64,000 bases of DNA, taken from positions 190,168 through 254,167 of the forward strand of contig BJOX01000247.1 of NCBI GenBank assembly GCA_009731375.1, read 5' to 3'. The DNA comes from Paulinella micropora (lineage: Eukaryota > Cercozoa > Imbricatea > Euglyphida). This document shows positions 29,930 to 40,228 of the stretch, piece after piece. The translations under genes were made by a program, and so were the position numbers. The notes beneath the pieces were generated by a model. The model was not told where the DNA came from. It ran no database searches and worked only from the letters and a program-made list of their open reading frames with translations. Position 1 is the stretch's first letter, and the number at the start of each line of letters is the position of its first letter.

Positions 29930-30400
29930 CCTCCACCGCCTTTGCCCCCCGCGCCAGCACCGCCTTCGCCCCCCGCGCCAGCACCGCCTTCGCCCCCAGC
30001 GCCAGCACCGCCTTTGCCAGCAGCGCCAGCACCGCCTTCGCCCCCCGCGCCAGCACCGCCTTTGCTCCCAGCGCCAGCACGGCCTTTGCCAGCAGCGCCA
30101 GCACCGCCTTCGCCACCAGCGCCAGCACCGCCTTCGCCCCCAGCGCCAGCACCGCCTTCGCCCCCAGCGCCAGCACTGCCTTTGCCAGCAGCGCCAGCAC
30201 CGCCTTAGCCCCCAGCGCCAGCACCGCCTTCGCCCCCAGCGCCAGCACTGCCTTCGACCCCAGCGCCAGCACGGCCTTTGCCAGCAGCGCCAGCACCGCC
30301 TTTGCCAGCACCGCCTTCGCCACCAGCGCCAGCACCGCCTTTGCCAGCAGCGCCAGCACCGCCTTCGGCCCTAGCGCCAGCACCGCCTTCAGCTGCCTTT
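29930..30400. repeat. 24-bp minisatellite, coding Gly/Ala repeats
   Basis: About 19 units of GCCAGCACCGCCTTCGCCCC-type 24-mers, with CCCC/CAGC variants, lie inside and beyond the gene above. All three minus-strand frames stay nearly open, so open length is no evidence of coding by itself. Confidence 0.85.
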
Positions 30401-30966
30401 TTCTTTTTAGAAGCAGGCTTTTTGCGATCGCGAGAAGCATTCTTTGATTTCTTCTTCGAGCCTTTTTTGTTCCGCCTGTTACTAGCTTTCGAGCCCGATC
30501 CTGTGGCACGTGGAGGCGTAGGGTATGTGTACGAATGAGTGTGTGTGCCTACATGTGTGGAGAGAGAGGGAGAGAGAGAGAGAGACAGAGACAGAGAGAG
30601 ACAGAGACAGAGAGACCATCTTCGCCCTCTTCCATCTTATCAGTTTCTTCCCGGGCCTCTTCTGTGGCAGGTAGGGTAATTGTGTGTGAAGGAGAGAAGC
30701 GAGAGAGAGAGAGAGAGAGAGAGAGGGAGACAGAGAGAGAAAAAGAAAGACAGCGACAGAGATAACTGAGAGAGAGAGAGAGAGGTAGTAGTAGTGTAGT
30801 AGTAGTAGTAGTAGTAGTATGTGTTTGTGTATGAGTGTGGAGGAGAGAGAGCATCTTTGTTCTTACCTGCACCATCGTCTGCCGCAGCGTCCTCGCTCTC
30901 GCCTGTTGCATCGGAGTCCGGCCTGGCTTTCTTGCGGCGGCGTGAAGGCTCCTGGGCGACCGACAT
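30205..30966 (-). pseudogene. Basic then Gly/Ala-rich gene, three exons
   Basis: The gene starts at ATG 30966 (MSVAQEPSRRRKKARPDS). Exon 1 (30966-30867), exon 2 (30661-30617) and exon 3 (from 30500) join in matching phase. They give an acidic stretch, a Lys/Arg-rich domain (NKKGSKKKSKNASRDRKK) and tandem GGAGAGGE/GGAGAAGK units. A TAA at 30207-30205 ends the reading, although the same repeat frame continues to about 29930, so the present end may be premature. The second donor (GTCTCT) is unusual. Composition resembles histone-H1-like or nucleolar tails; function is unknown. Confidence 0.45.
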
Positions 30967-31010
30967 GATAGTGGTTCTTACTCGGGTCCTTTTCCTTACT
31001 TCTGCACCCA

Positions 31011-31104
31011 GAGAGAGAGAGAGAGAGTGAGTGAGAGAGAGAGAGAGAGTGAGAGAGAGAGAGAGGGAGAGAGAAAGAGGGAGGGAGGGAGTGAGAGAGA
31101 GAGG

Positions 31105-31144
<40 letters not shown>

Positions 31145-32012
31145 GGGGGAGAGGGAGAGAGAGAGAGGGAGAGAGAGAGAGGGGGGGGGGGAGAGAGAGA
31201 GGGGGAGAGAGGGAGAGAGAGAGGGGGAGAGGGAGAGGGAGAGAGAGAGAGGGAGAGAGAGGGAGAGAGGGGGAGNNNNNNNNNNNNNNNNNNNNNNNNN
31301 NNNNNNNNNNNNNNNNNNNNNNNNNNNNNNNNNNNNNNNNNNNNNNNNNNNNNNNNNNNNNNNNNNNNNNNNNNNNNNNNNNNNNNNNNNNNNNNNNNNN
31401 NNNNNNNNNNNNNNNNNNNNNNNNNNNNNNNNNNNNNNNNNNNNNNNNNNNNNNNNNNNNNNNNNNNNNNNNNNNNNNNNNNNNNNNNNNNNNNNNNNNN
31501 NNNNNNNNNNNNNNNNNNNNNNNNNNNNNNNNNNNNNNNNNNNNNNNNNNNNNNNNNNNNNNNNNNNNNNNNNNNNNNNNNNNNNNNNNNNNNNNNNNNN
31601 NNNNNNNNNNNNGAGAGAGGGAGAGAGAGAGAGGGAGAGAGAGAGAGGGAGAGAGAGAGAGGGAGAGAGAGAGAGGGAGAGAGAGAGAGGGAGAGAGAGA
31701 GAGGGAGAGAGAGAGAGGGAGAGAGAGAGAGGGAGAGAGAGAGAGGGAGAGAGAGAGAGGGAGAGAGAGAGAGGGAGAGAGAGAGAGGGAGAGAGAGAGA
31801 GGGAGAGAGAGAGAGGGAGAGAGAGAGAGGGAGAGAGAGAGAGGGAGAGAGAGAGAGGGAGAGAGAGAGAGGGAGAGAGAGAGAGGGAGAGAGAGAGAGG
31901 GAGAGAGAGAGAGGGAGAGAGAGAGAGGGAGAGAGAGAGAGGGAGAGAGAGAGAGGGAGAGAGAGAGAGGGAGAGAGAGAGAGGGAGAGAGAGAGAGGGA
32001 GAGAGAGAGAGC
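31011..32012. repeat. GA-rich microsatellite with N gap
   Basis: (GA)n with GGGAGAGAGAGAGA higher-order units is interrupted by 337 Ns at 31276-31612. Smaller GA and GTA tracts lie at 30555-30820. Arg/Glu or Leu/Ser open frames through it are artefacts. Confidence 0.95.
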
Positions 32013-32272
32013 CTCAGAGGGACAGAGACGGGCTTGACCTTTCTCGTTTCCAATCTTTTCCAGAAAGTCGGGTCAAGGTGTGCTTTCTTTTAAGATTCCA
32101 TGCTTGTTCCACTTGTAGGCATGTCCCGGAGCCAACATATCCAGTTCGCCTTCGCCGATGTTGTACTTGCTTTTCACGTCATCCGGAATTGTGACAGACC
32201 TAATTTAAAAGGTGAGCAAGTTTTTTGCATCGCTGTTAATCGTCAAGTCAAGGTTGTCTTGCCAATCCTTAC

Positions 32273-32636
32273 GTATGCCGTCCAGCGTTTTCGCGATGAC
32301 AGCTGCAGACTTCTCATCCACCTCAGACTTGTCACTGACAGCTGCAGGCCTAGGCTCCTCAGACTCCTTCTCAGGCACCGCAGAAGACTCCTCAGCCTTC
32401 TCAGCCTTCCCAGATTCAGGCTCCTTCTCAGCCTTCTCAGCCTTCCCAGATTCAGGCTCCTTCTCAGCCTTCTCAGCCTCGTCAGACTTATCAGCCTTCT
32501 CAGCCTCGTCAGACTTCTCAGAGGTCTCAGCCGGTTCTGGAGCTTGCTCCGCGGGAGAAGCACCTGACACTTTGCTTGACGCAGAGGCGTCGAGGGACGC
32601 AGCAGTTTCAGCAGCGGAAGGAGTGTCTTCAGACAT
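32273..32636 (-). CDS. First exon of an Ala/Glu/Lys-rich gene
   Basis: ATG 32636 (MSEDTPSAAETAASLDA) opens an acidic, low-complexity protein with tandem EKAEKEPESGKA units. It continues to AVIAKTLDGI and a GTAAGG donor at 32272. A second conserved-looking segment, IPDDVKSKYNIGEGELD, lies downstream (about 32195-32080), but no intron joins it in the correct phase, so the gene is partial or damaged. Function is unknown. Confidence 0.4.
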
Positions 32637-32675
32637 TGCAGTATGTTTCTTTTGTGAACTTGTTAGTCTAGTTCT

Positions 32676-32921
32676 ACTAAAACCGCCCCGGCTATCTTTC
32701 AGGATTGCATGAATCAAGCTCTGTCCGACCCGAAGTTCACCGAAACTTACGGACATACCAACCAGTATAGCTTTTGTTACATCGATGATATCGTTATTTA
32801 TTCAAAGACAGAAGCGGAGCACCTGGCTCACGTGTCGGACATCTTGAGACGCCTAGAAGCCTTCGGCCTCAGGTTGAACCTAGAGAAGTGTTCGTATCCG
32901 GTAATGAAAACTATCCGGTAA
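32676..32921 (+). pseudogene. Ty3/Gypsy reverse-transcriptase fragment
   Basis: The ~80 residues contain TKTAPAIFQDCMNQAL (the NAPATFQ region of Gypsy RT), the catalytic YIDDIVIYSKT box and the following FGLRLNLEKC. This is the palm core only. Both sides are unrelated sequence, so it is a small retrotransposon relic inside the 13.7-kb element. Confidence 0.85.
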
Positions 32922-33084
32922 AAAAAGGGGCGCCAATAATCAAGGCAATATAGGTGCCCAGGCCTGTTTTTTGGCACTACTTAAGATATTGGACCTCGTT
33001 TATTTCCAACAATCGCCCCAAACACTTTTATCTCCGTGTCATCTGAGCAGATTATGTTTGGAAAAATAAAATACAATTCCTTTC

Positions 33085-33430
33085 TCACCTTCAAAAGAAC
33101 GGGAAATGTGTTTGTGGCAGAGAATCTTGTCAGTGGGCTACTTACTTTGCGCGCAGCGATTTTTTTTTCCCACTCTTTGCAAAAAGCCCCTGCACTTTTT
33201 TAATCTCCATTTTAGCAGAGTTGGTCTGAAAATATGAAATCCCGTTCCTTCCCTACCTTCAAAAGAACGGGAAACGTGTTTGTGACAGAGAATCTTGTCG
33301 TTTGGCAACATAAATTTTGCATAACCGTCGTTTGGCAACATAAATCCGTTAACATAAAACCGTCGTTTGACAACACACATACAAGCAAACACGACGCCAA
33401 AGCCCAAAAGCATTCCGCTCTGAGACACAG

Positions 33431-33462
<32 letters not shown>

Positions 33463-33531
33463 AGACACAGACGCACAGACACACAGACACACAGACACAC
33501 AGACATACAGACATACAGACACACACACACA

Positions 33532-33578
<47 letters not shown>

Positions 33579-33586
33579 GATCTTCT

Positions 33587-33617
<31 letters not shown>

Positions 33618-33750
33618 GGCAACATTAATTTTTCATAACTGTCGTTTGGCAACATAAATCCGTTAACGTAAAACCGTCGTTTGACAACACACATACAAGC
33701 AAGCACGACGCCAAAGTTCAATTGCATTCCGCTCTGAGACACAGACACAG
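33085..33750 (+). repeat. Tandem duplicated segment with CA microsatellite
   Basis: A unit containing GTCGTTTGGCAACATAAATC, then GACGCCAAAG...CATTCCGCTCTGAGACACAG, occurs at about 33310-33430 and again at 33640-33740, each followed by (CA)n. An earlier related piece begins near 33085. No gene is seen. Confidence 0.7.
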
Positions 33751-33800
33751 ACACACACAGACAGACACACACAGACAGACACACACAGACACAGACACAG

Positions 33801-33833
<33 letters not shown>

Positions 33834-34078
33834 GACACACACACACACAGACACGGACACACACACACACACAAGATCTTCTCTCTCTCTCTCACTCTCT
33901 GCAACAGCAAACATCCCCCCCCCCCCGTATAATATTATTATTATTATTATTATTAGTAGTAGTAGTAGTAGTATGTCTATGTGTGTGTGTGTGTGTGTAT
34001 GTGTGTGTGTGTGTGTCTGTGTGTGTGTGTGTCTCTGTGTGTGTGTGTGTGTGTGTGTGTCTGTCTGTCTGTCTGTGT

Positions 34079-34111
<33 letters not shown>

Positions 34112-34188
34112 GCTGTGTGTCAGTGTGTGTGTGTGTGTGTGTGTGTCTGTGTGGGACACTGTACATGTCCTAAGGAAACTGTTTACAT

Positions 34189-34240
<52 letters not shown>

Positions 34241-34320
34241 TTTTGTTTTTGTTTGTGAAGATGGTAAAAGCTAATGTATGTATGTATGTATGTATATGAT
34301 TTCTTTTTTGTGAAGATGTA
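33750..34320. repeat. CA, ATT, GT and poly-T tracts
   Basis: (CA)n, (ATT/AGT)n, (GT)n and a 50-base poly-T (34190-34239) precede the SET-like gene. Nothing is coded. Confidence 0.95.
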
Positions 34321-34346
34321 TGTATGTCTTGTTCTGTGTCTTGTCT

Positions 34347-35680
34347 AGACCTTCATGGCAGAGCATGCTCCCATCTATGTTGGATGGAGCGACATCGGCT
34401 GCGGAGTATTCGCCAGGAGTTGGTTGGAGCCTGACTTTTTTCTGGGGTTAATGTCCCCTGGCTCTCGTCCTATTCCATTGGAGAAGCAAGATCTTGCAGC
34501 GAACACGCATTATGAACACTTTTGTATTCACACAGACAAGGGGAAAAGAATGGGCCTTTACTCTATTTTAGAGATCGGTCCAAACTTTTTGAATGCCATG
34601 CACTTCTTCAACGCAGCCCGGATGGTGTCAGCCCCTCGTCGGGTGTCACACTGCAAGATCGCCAAAGGAAGGTCACAAGTTGTCGTCACCAAGGCTACCG
34701 CACCTGGAGATATTCCTCAACTATATTGCTAATGACTCCCTCGTCTTATCGAAGCCCAGCGACGCGCATCCCGACTGGCTCAATGCCGCAGCGGGGAGCA
34801 GGATGAAAATTCCTGTTTGGACCCAGCGTTTGCAAGACGGCAGCAAAATTTTATGCATCGTGCCGCAGTCAGATTATCGTCGTTTCAAGTTGCAATCGTT
34901 TTCAATACCATCAGAGTCAAAGGTGACTGCGATCGATGTGTACATTTGAGAATGCATATTGTGTATAAGTAAAAGTACATCTATGTATTTAAATATCAAT
35001 GTACAGGAATCTTGCTGCCCTCCGACACCAGTCCAACGGACCAGGCGGGACCAGGAGACCCTTCGCTTGCAGGTAACTTCTCTCTTACTAGTAGTACTAG
35101 TTATTCGATACCAAACTGCTGTTTAACTTTTATCTTTAGATGAACAAGCGGCTTCTGGCGGGTTTCGGCAATCTCCAGTCAGACCGCCCTGTTGCATCCA
35201 CCGCTGCTACTAGCCCCGCTGCTCAGGTAACTTCTCTCTTGTAGTAGTAAACGAAACTAAAATGCAGTTTTAACTTTCATCTATAGTCTAAGATGAGCGA
35301 GCTGCTGGCGGGTTTCGGAAATCTCCGGTCAGACCGTCATGTTGCATCCACCGCTACTACTAGCCCTGCTGCTCATGATCAGGTAACTTCTCTCTTGTAT
35401 TAGTGGACGAAACTGAACACTGCTGTTTTAACTTTCATCTCTAGGTTAAGATGAGCGAGCTGCTGGCGGGTTTCGGCAATCTTCAGTCAGACCGTCATGT
35501 TGCATCCACCGCTACTACTATCCCTGCTGCTCATGATCAGGTAACTTCTCTCGTGTAGTAGTGGACGAAACTGAACACTGCTGTTTTAACTTTCATCTCT
35601 AGGCTAAGATGAGCGAGCTGCTGGCGGGTTTCGGCAATCTCCAGTCACACGAAGACATTGAAGGCCTGTATCCTGCGGAG
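34347..35680 (+). pseudogene. SET-like gene with tandemly duplicated phase-0 exons
   Basis: Exon 1 (34347-34922) follows a CTAG acceptor and has SET-domain landmarks: an N-terminal GWSDIGCGVFA, NAMHFFNAAR in place of the usual RFINH, and VVVTKATAPGDI where GEEL-type sequence is expected. A frame change near 34715 separates it from the rest of the exon. Five further exons follow at 35007-35072, 35140-35226, 35287-35382, 35445-35540 and 35603-35680, all phase 0. The last four encode variants of MSELLAGFGNLQSDRHVAS and arose by tandem exon duplication. Introns are ~55-85 nt with GTAACTTCTCTC donors. Methyltransferase function is doubtful because the NHxC motif is altered. The 3' end is lost at the rearranged DUF7869-like region. 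Confidence 0.5.
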
Positions 35681-35689
35681 GTACACTTG

Positions 35690-36342
35690 AATTCCTTCTC
35701 TGCGCACGAGAAAGCCTTTCACATAAGAGGACGCAGATCAAGTCATACTTGGTCATTGTGGCAGTAGGCGCAGAATTGACTCGCTTTTTCATCTCCGCGG
35801 CGACAGTCTTGTGGACGTTCTTTAGGAGATTGTCACCAACCCCGTGAATGCGCATATACATAGTTTTGCACACTGGTACGGTCTGAAATACGTACTGGAA
35901 GTCACCGTTTGGTAAAATCATAGTCTCGCACTGGGGTGAGCCACACTCCTAACTCCTCCAGCCTGACCGAGCAGCTCTTGGCCCTAGACTTAATCACGTC
36001 ACGAGTGTCGACCCAGGAGTAACACTTCCATTTGTTGCAGCAATACGATTGAACCAGATGATCGAGCTCTGGATAGGTCATTCCGAGCAACCGAGCAAAG
36101 GCCACTGGCCTCTGCTTTCTGGAGGGGGCACGGCGGCGGTTCGTGGAGGTGTACTGCCTGTTTGGATGGCTCCGCATGCGTTGTGCATTCGGGATCGACA
36201 GATCCATACTGACATACAAGGGCAGCGGGGATTCTTGGATTTTGTTCATGTCCAGGCCACCTAACTTTGGCCGCGGTGCTTCGAATGTGGTGGGAACTGA
36301 CTTTCGTGGCCCCACTTCCAGGCCTGTAAACTCCACGTCGTC
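35690..36342 (-). pseudogene. DUF7869-like protein, N-terminal half, inverted
   Basis: On the minus strand a cysteine-bearing segment (SYCCNKWKCYSWVDTRDV), then VWL, and after a frame change near 35920 CETMILPNGDFQYVFQTV and VCKTMYMRIHGVGDNL, follow the order seen in the N-terminal part of DUF7869-type proteins (CC..KC, WL, then VC...F...GI). The family is recognised from pattern only. The C-terminal half lies immediately to the right on the other strand. Confidence 0.4.
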
Positions 36343-37600
36343 ATGATCCTTGCCATAAAAACAGGCAGGTCCACTGAGACTACGGAGTGCACCACCGACG
36401 GTAAGTGGAAGATCCAAGACTTTGCCGAGACGGACGAGATCTACACATCCGTTCGCGATAAGTGGAAGGAGGCATGCGAGCTCCATGGCTTTAAGAAGGT
36501 TCTTCACAAGCCGACTCACCCGAAGACTATCAGGAGAGTCTGGTGGAAGGATTTCGAAAACGTCGTGCACATTCGCGGTAGACTCTTGCCCCCTAGGCCT
36601 CTTTTGCATTGTCGATCCAACCCCCCCCCCCCCCCCCCCCCCCCCNNNNNNNNNNGACTTTTCCAAGTGCGAGATCTGCACGCAGCTGGCAGCGCAGCAC
36701 GGCAGGGGCTTTGACAGCGACCTGGCAGCAAGGCAATGGTGTCGAAAAAGCCAGCTGCACCACAAGGTTCACCGCGCTTGCAGAATAGGATCCATGAAGC
36801 GAAAACAAGCTGCGCCAAAGGATAGCACCGCAACGGTCATTTCAGCAGATATGAAGCCTCCGGTGTATGTGTCTTCTTGTCGCCGCGCATCAGCCGACTT
36901 CAAAGGGAAGCATGTACTGAAACTGTGTGTGGGGATGGCGTCCATGCACACGACGCAGAAGCATTTTATTTTTGCCTATATTGGGTCTGTCGACCACTCG
37001 GCCAACAGCAACATTACTCTGCTCTACCACCTGCTGCGTAGTGAACTGTGGAGTCCGGAGACCACTGCCGCCTGGAAGCTGTACCTCGAGTGGGACGGTG
37101 CTGGCGACAACACCGCCGCCACCATGCTTGCTTTTCTGACCCATGTCGTCGACAAGGGCTGGAGATTCCAGGTAAAGCTTGATTTGCACTTGCAATTGTC
37201 AGTTTACGCAGTTGGTTGTGTGCTGTAGATCGAGACGCACCGCTCACCTACCAAGCACAGGCACGGGGACGACGACCAGAACTTCAGGGTCATGACCATC
37301 GGGTGATCCAGGACCTTCACGACGACCAACCTGGCGCAAGCTCTCTTGAAGCTTCTGCTTGCATTCAAGACCCACAGGGAGGAGTACACACTGCTTGTGC
37401 TTACCACAGATTATGACTGGATCGAGTATTTTGGAAAGTGCTTCAGCAAGTTCTTCAAGTACTACAATCGCCCGCTGGCTTAGCGTACCACCAAGCAACA
37501 GAACGGGCTGCCCACCGCGGAGCAAAAGACGTGGGGAGATCCGCAAGCTGCCTGGATGGGCGTCAATGACGACGTGAAAGGGGACCCGATTCAAGTGACG
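36343..37600 (+). pseudogene. DUF7869-like protein, C-terminal half
   Basis: The plus strand reads RRVWWKDFENVV and, after a poly-C run with ten Ns (36646-36655), FSKCEICTQL. Then come LEWDGAGDNTAATMLAFL and, beyond a 57-nt GT-AG intron (37172-37228), a His/Asp-rich KHRHGDDDQNF at the place of the family's GHTHxDID box. A stop after RVMTIG and further stops downstream (for example after YNRPLA) show decay, though protein-like sequence continues to about 37600. The family is widespread in transposon-rich genomes and its function is not established. Confidence 0.5.
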
Positions 37601-37711
37601 GTGCGACGCCCAGGTTCTCTGTACATGCATATGTCATTGTAAGATTCGTACGATTTATACTATGTTGTGCAGAGACGGACTTCTCACAGAGGCTGCCCAT
37701 TCCTGCTTAGG

Positions 37712-38445
37712 CAACGCCCAAGCTGAAGGAGGACATCAGAATTCTGGCGAAGCGGTACTGCAATGCAGATGAACGCCAATGGATAGAGGAGATGCTGCGC
37801 ACCGGGAACCAGACGCGAGTCTGGCTCGATGGCGAGTATGGCGAAACTGGCCTCCCTGGTGCTCCGGCACCGACAGCAAAGGCAAGCTATGAAGGGTGCA
37901 ACTTCGTTTGCTGCACGAAATTCCACCTGACCCCTGGGCCGTTCCCCCTAACAGTCAGGAGAAGATCAACGCGCTGACGACCTTGACGGAGGAAGAGCGC
38001 CTTGATCTTCCGCGCACGCACTTTACCAACGATGTACCACCACCTATCCATCCGCCGCACGGCGTCGTGTATCAAGACAGCAAACGGAAGCAGTTCAAGA
38101 AGGAGCAGTTGGTAGAGGCTGTGTGGCAGCATTACCATCGGTGCTCCTGTGAGCTGGCATACTCATCTGACGATGAGAATGATCGTCGCCCCCCTCCCCA
38201 ATGTAACTTGTACTAGCTCTTTTTTCTGTGTGGAAATTATATTAATGTGTGTGTGTGTGTGTGTCAATTTACAACGGTCCCGGCAGAGGAAGGACCAGCA
38301 GCCGCCAATGGTGCAGGCCCGGGCCAACGGGGTGGCAAAGGTACTGGTGCACGCCAACGCGGGCGCCGAGGCGGTGCACGCTAATGCGTGCGCAGAGGCG
38401 GTGCACGCCAACGCGGGCGCCGAGGTACCGGTGCACGCCAAGGTA
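37712..38445 (+). pseudogene. Downstream exons with VHANAGAEA repeats
   Basis: After a TTAG acceptor near 37711, sequence starting ATPKLKEDIRILAKRYCNAD and later VVYQDSKRKQFKKEQLVEAV looks protein-coding but needs a frame change near 37915. An exon at about 38287-38442 encodes tandem HANAGAEAV units and ends at a GTACGATG donor. Two diverged copies of a related unit (GCCAACGCG...CACCCAGCGAA...GCGGGCCAAG) follow at 38606-38681 and 38846-38949. It may be the 3' part of the DUF7869-like gene. Confidence 0.35.
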
Positions 38446-39034
38446 CGATGTAGTACTACTAGCTATTTTTTTTCCTGCAGCAGCAAGATTATATGTGTGT
38501 GTGTCTCAAACTGCAGTGGTGCCGGAAGTACCAGCAGCTGCCGACGTTCAGGGTAATACTACTTACTTTTCGTTGACACGCTTGTCAGTCAATCTTTGTT
38601 GTAGGCCAACGCGGGGGCAGAGTACGAGCTGATACTAGTGCCCGACGCCCACCCAGCGAAGCGCTGCAAAGGCGGGCCAAGAAAGCTCGCTTGACACGCT
38701 GCGAGATGTGCGGGTACAAAAAACAAGCGTGGTGCTGACCAGTGCGAGTTGTGTGATTGGGACCCAGATGCGCCGACAACGGAGGAATCTGAATCGGAGC
38801 CAGACTGCCAGGGCCAAGATGACAAGTGAAGTGCCACCTGCGTACGCCAACGCGACTGTGCACATGCACAGCAACGCTGAGTGGCGAGGGGCACGAGCTA
38901 GTACATTACTCTCATGCCCAACGCTCACCCAGCGAACAGGCGGGCCAAGATCCTGCCTATAGCTACTTCGAGTAAACTAATGTTTACTCGAAGCGAGTTC
39001 AAATTTTGTCACACGAGTGCTATTGATGCATCCT

Positions 39035-39070
39035 TGCACTTCGACTTGTCTTGACACTGGAGCGAACGGG

Positions 39071-39101
<31 letters not shown>

Positions 39102-39117
39102 AAGAAAAAAAAAAAAA

Positions 39118-39149
<32 letters not shown>
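39035..39149 (+). repeat. G-tract repeat, second copy
   Basis: It has the same lead-in (CTTCGACTTG...CACTGGAGCGAACGGGCC) and G run as 26988-27240, here with a 15-base A-rich interruption instead of Ns. Confidence 0.7.
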
Positions 39150-39150
<1 letters not shown>

Positions 39151-39430
39151 ATGCAAAAAATACCAAGTGCGAGGCAAGCAGTCAAACAGGCCACGCAGAC
39201 CTCAGAGTGGAAAAGAAACACCACGCAAGCTTACCTACGCACCGTATGAGGCTTTTAGAAAGTATTCCCGACCCCAGCAGCATCAGCCAGTGCAAACTAA
39301 ATGTAAACTATAGCTAGGTATGATACACTAAATAATCACTAAGTCATCACCGTCTGGGTTACTGTCAACAACATCTTGCAAAATGTAGTATTACGATCAT
39401 TCATCAGATCGAGTTCAAATCAAATTTTAC

Positions 39431-40228
39431 GTTAGCAATGGGCTTGCAAACAAATTTAGGAGATTTATTTGTGATTGTACACTTTCTTGCGCAAGCGCGT
39501 TATTTGTGATTGTACCTTTTCTGGCGCAAGCGCGGAGTTGTCGCTTAGCAAACTTAATAGTGACATAGGTGTGAACCACCCTTCACCCTCCCCCCCTGCC
39601 ACATGCTAATAAGTCAAAGTCCAGGCCTGTTCTACGCTGTAGGCAGCAAATAAAATGATTTCTTAGATTTTCTAAGCTTCTACGTAAAAATGCATGCAAT
39701 ATCCTTTCGGTGGGACGTCGTTCTATTCATTAAACTATCACTTAGGACTTAGCAAAATTTTGAAAAAATAGGTTCCGGTACGGTAAAAAAAATAGTCTAA
39801 GTCTAATTAAACAAAGATATTGCTGTTGACATTCAAGACAACAAAAAAAATTGATTTTTCTGTTTTGGTTGGAATTTCAGTTTTGGTTGGAATTTTGATT
39901 TTGGGTGAAAATTTGAATTTTTCAAATTAACGGCTATATTCGTCCGCAAAATATCGTAAATTTTCGCGAAATGTTACCGTTAAATTTGAAAATTTGAATT
40001 TTTGTCACAAAAATGAAAAACTGTCACAAAAATGAAAATCTGACACAAAAATGAAAAACTAATTTTTGTTGTTGTCTTGAATGTCAACAGCAATATTATT
40101 GATAAAAAACTTATTAAACTTGTTTTTACTACTCCCCCTAGCTCCGGAAGCGTGAATTTATGCTCTAGTAAAAGTCTGTATAAAACTTCGAAAATTTCGT
40201 GAAAAACACAGCTCCCCCTAGTTAGCCG
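39431..40228 (-). repeat. Right terminal inverted repeat of the 13.7-kb element
   Basis: It matches 26501-26987 inverted. It differs by a nested 272-bp MITE and by a short tandem duplication near 39470-39535 (TTATTTGTGATTGTAC...GCGCAAGCGCG). Confidence 0.8.
39821..40092. mobile_element. MITE with ATAT target duplication
   Basis: The ends are inverted TGCTGTTGACATTCAAGAC copies, and ATAT flanks both sides (39817-39820 and 40093-40096). The left terminal repeat of the host element, near 26625-26640, has a single ATAT and no insert, giving the empty site. The interior is AT-rich and non-coding, with short repeated phrases such as TTTTGGTTGGAATTT and CACAAAAATGAAAA. Confidence 0.85.

Larger units (their letters stand above)
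26501..40228. mobile_element. 13.7-kb element with ~490-bp terminal inverted repeats
   Basis: The ends read CGGCTAACTAGGGGGAGCTG inward from both sides and match over ~490 bp (26501-26987 and 39431-40228), the right copy being longer through a nested MITE and a small duplication. The interior holds decayed intron-bearing genes, an RT fragment, a SINE and microsatellite. No clear target-site duplication is visible, and flanking bases (AACAAT...) are themselves weakly inverted. It could be a large non-autonomous DNA transposon that has trapped genes. The DUF7869-like gene is a candidate for its own gene, but I cannot show it is a transposase. Confidence 0.6.

Noticed and set aside
29930-30400. 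CRISPR-like array
   Set aside because: The 24-bp units are contiguous without spacers and encode a Gly/Ala repeat. The host context is eukaryotic.
29859-30509. 216-codon minus-strand frame with KAVLALGA repeats
   Set aside because: The neighbouring frame encoding GGAGAG repeats joins upstream exons in phase and follows a natural basic domain, so the KAVLALGA frame is a shadow of a 24-bp minisatellite.
36646-36655. Biological significance of poly-G or poly-C runs beside ten-N blocks (also 27052, 47347, 54774, 59889 and 60519)
   Set aside because: The consistent association of homopolymers with gaps points to sequencing or assembly failure.
35902-36765. Single 287-codon minus-strand gene across 35.9-36.8 kb
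   Set aside because: Its right part is antisense to sequence that matches the DUF7869-like pattern on the plus strand and crosses a poly-C/N gap. Only the part left of about 36342 looks coding on the minus strand.
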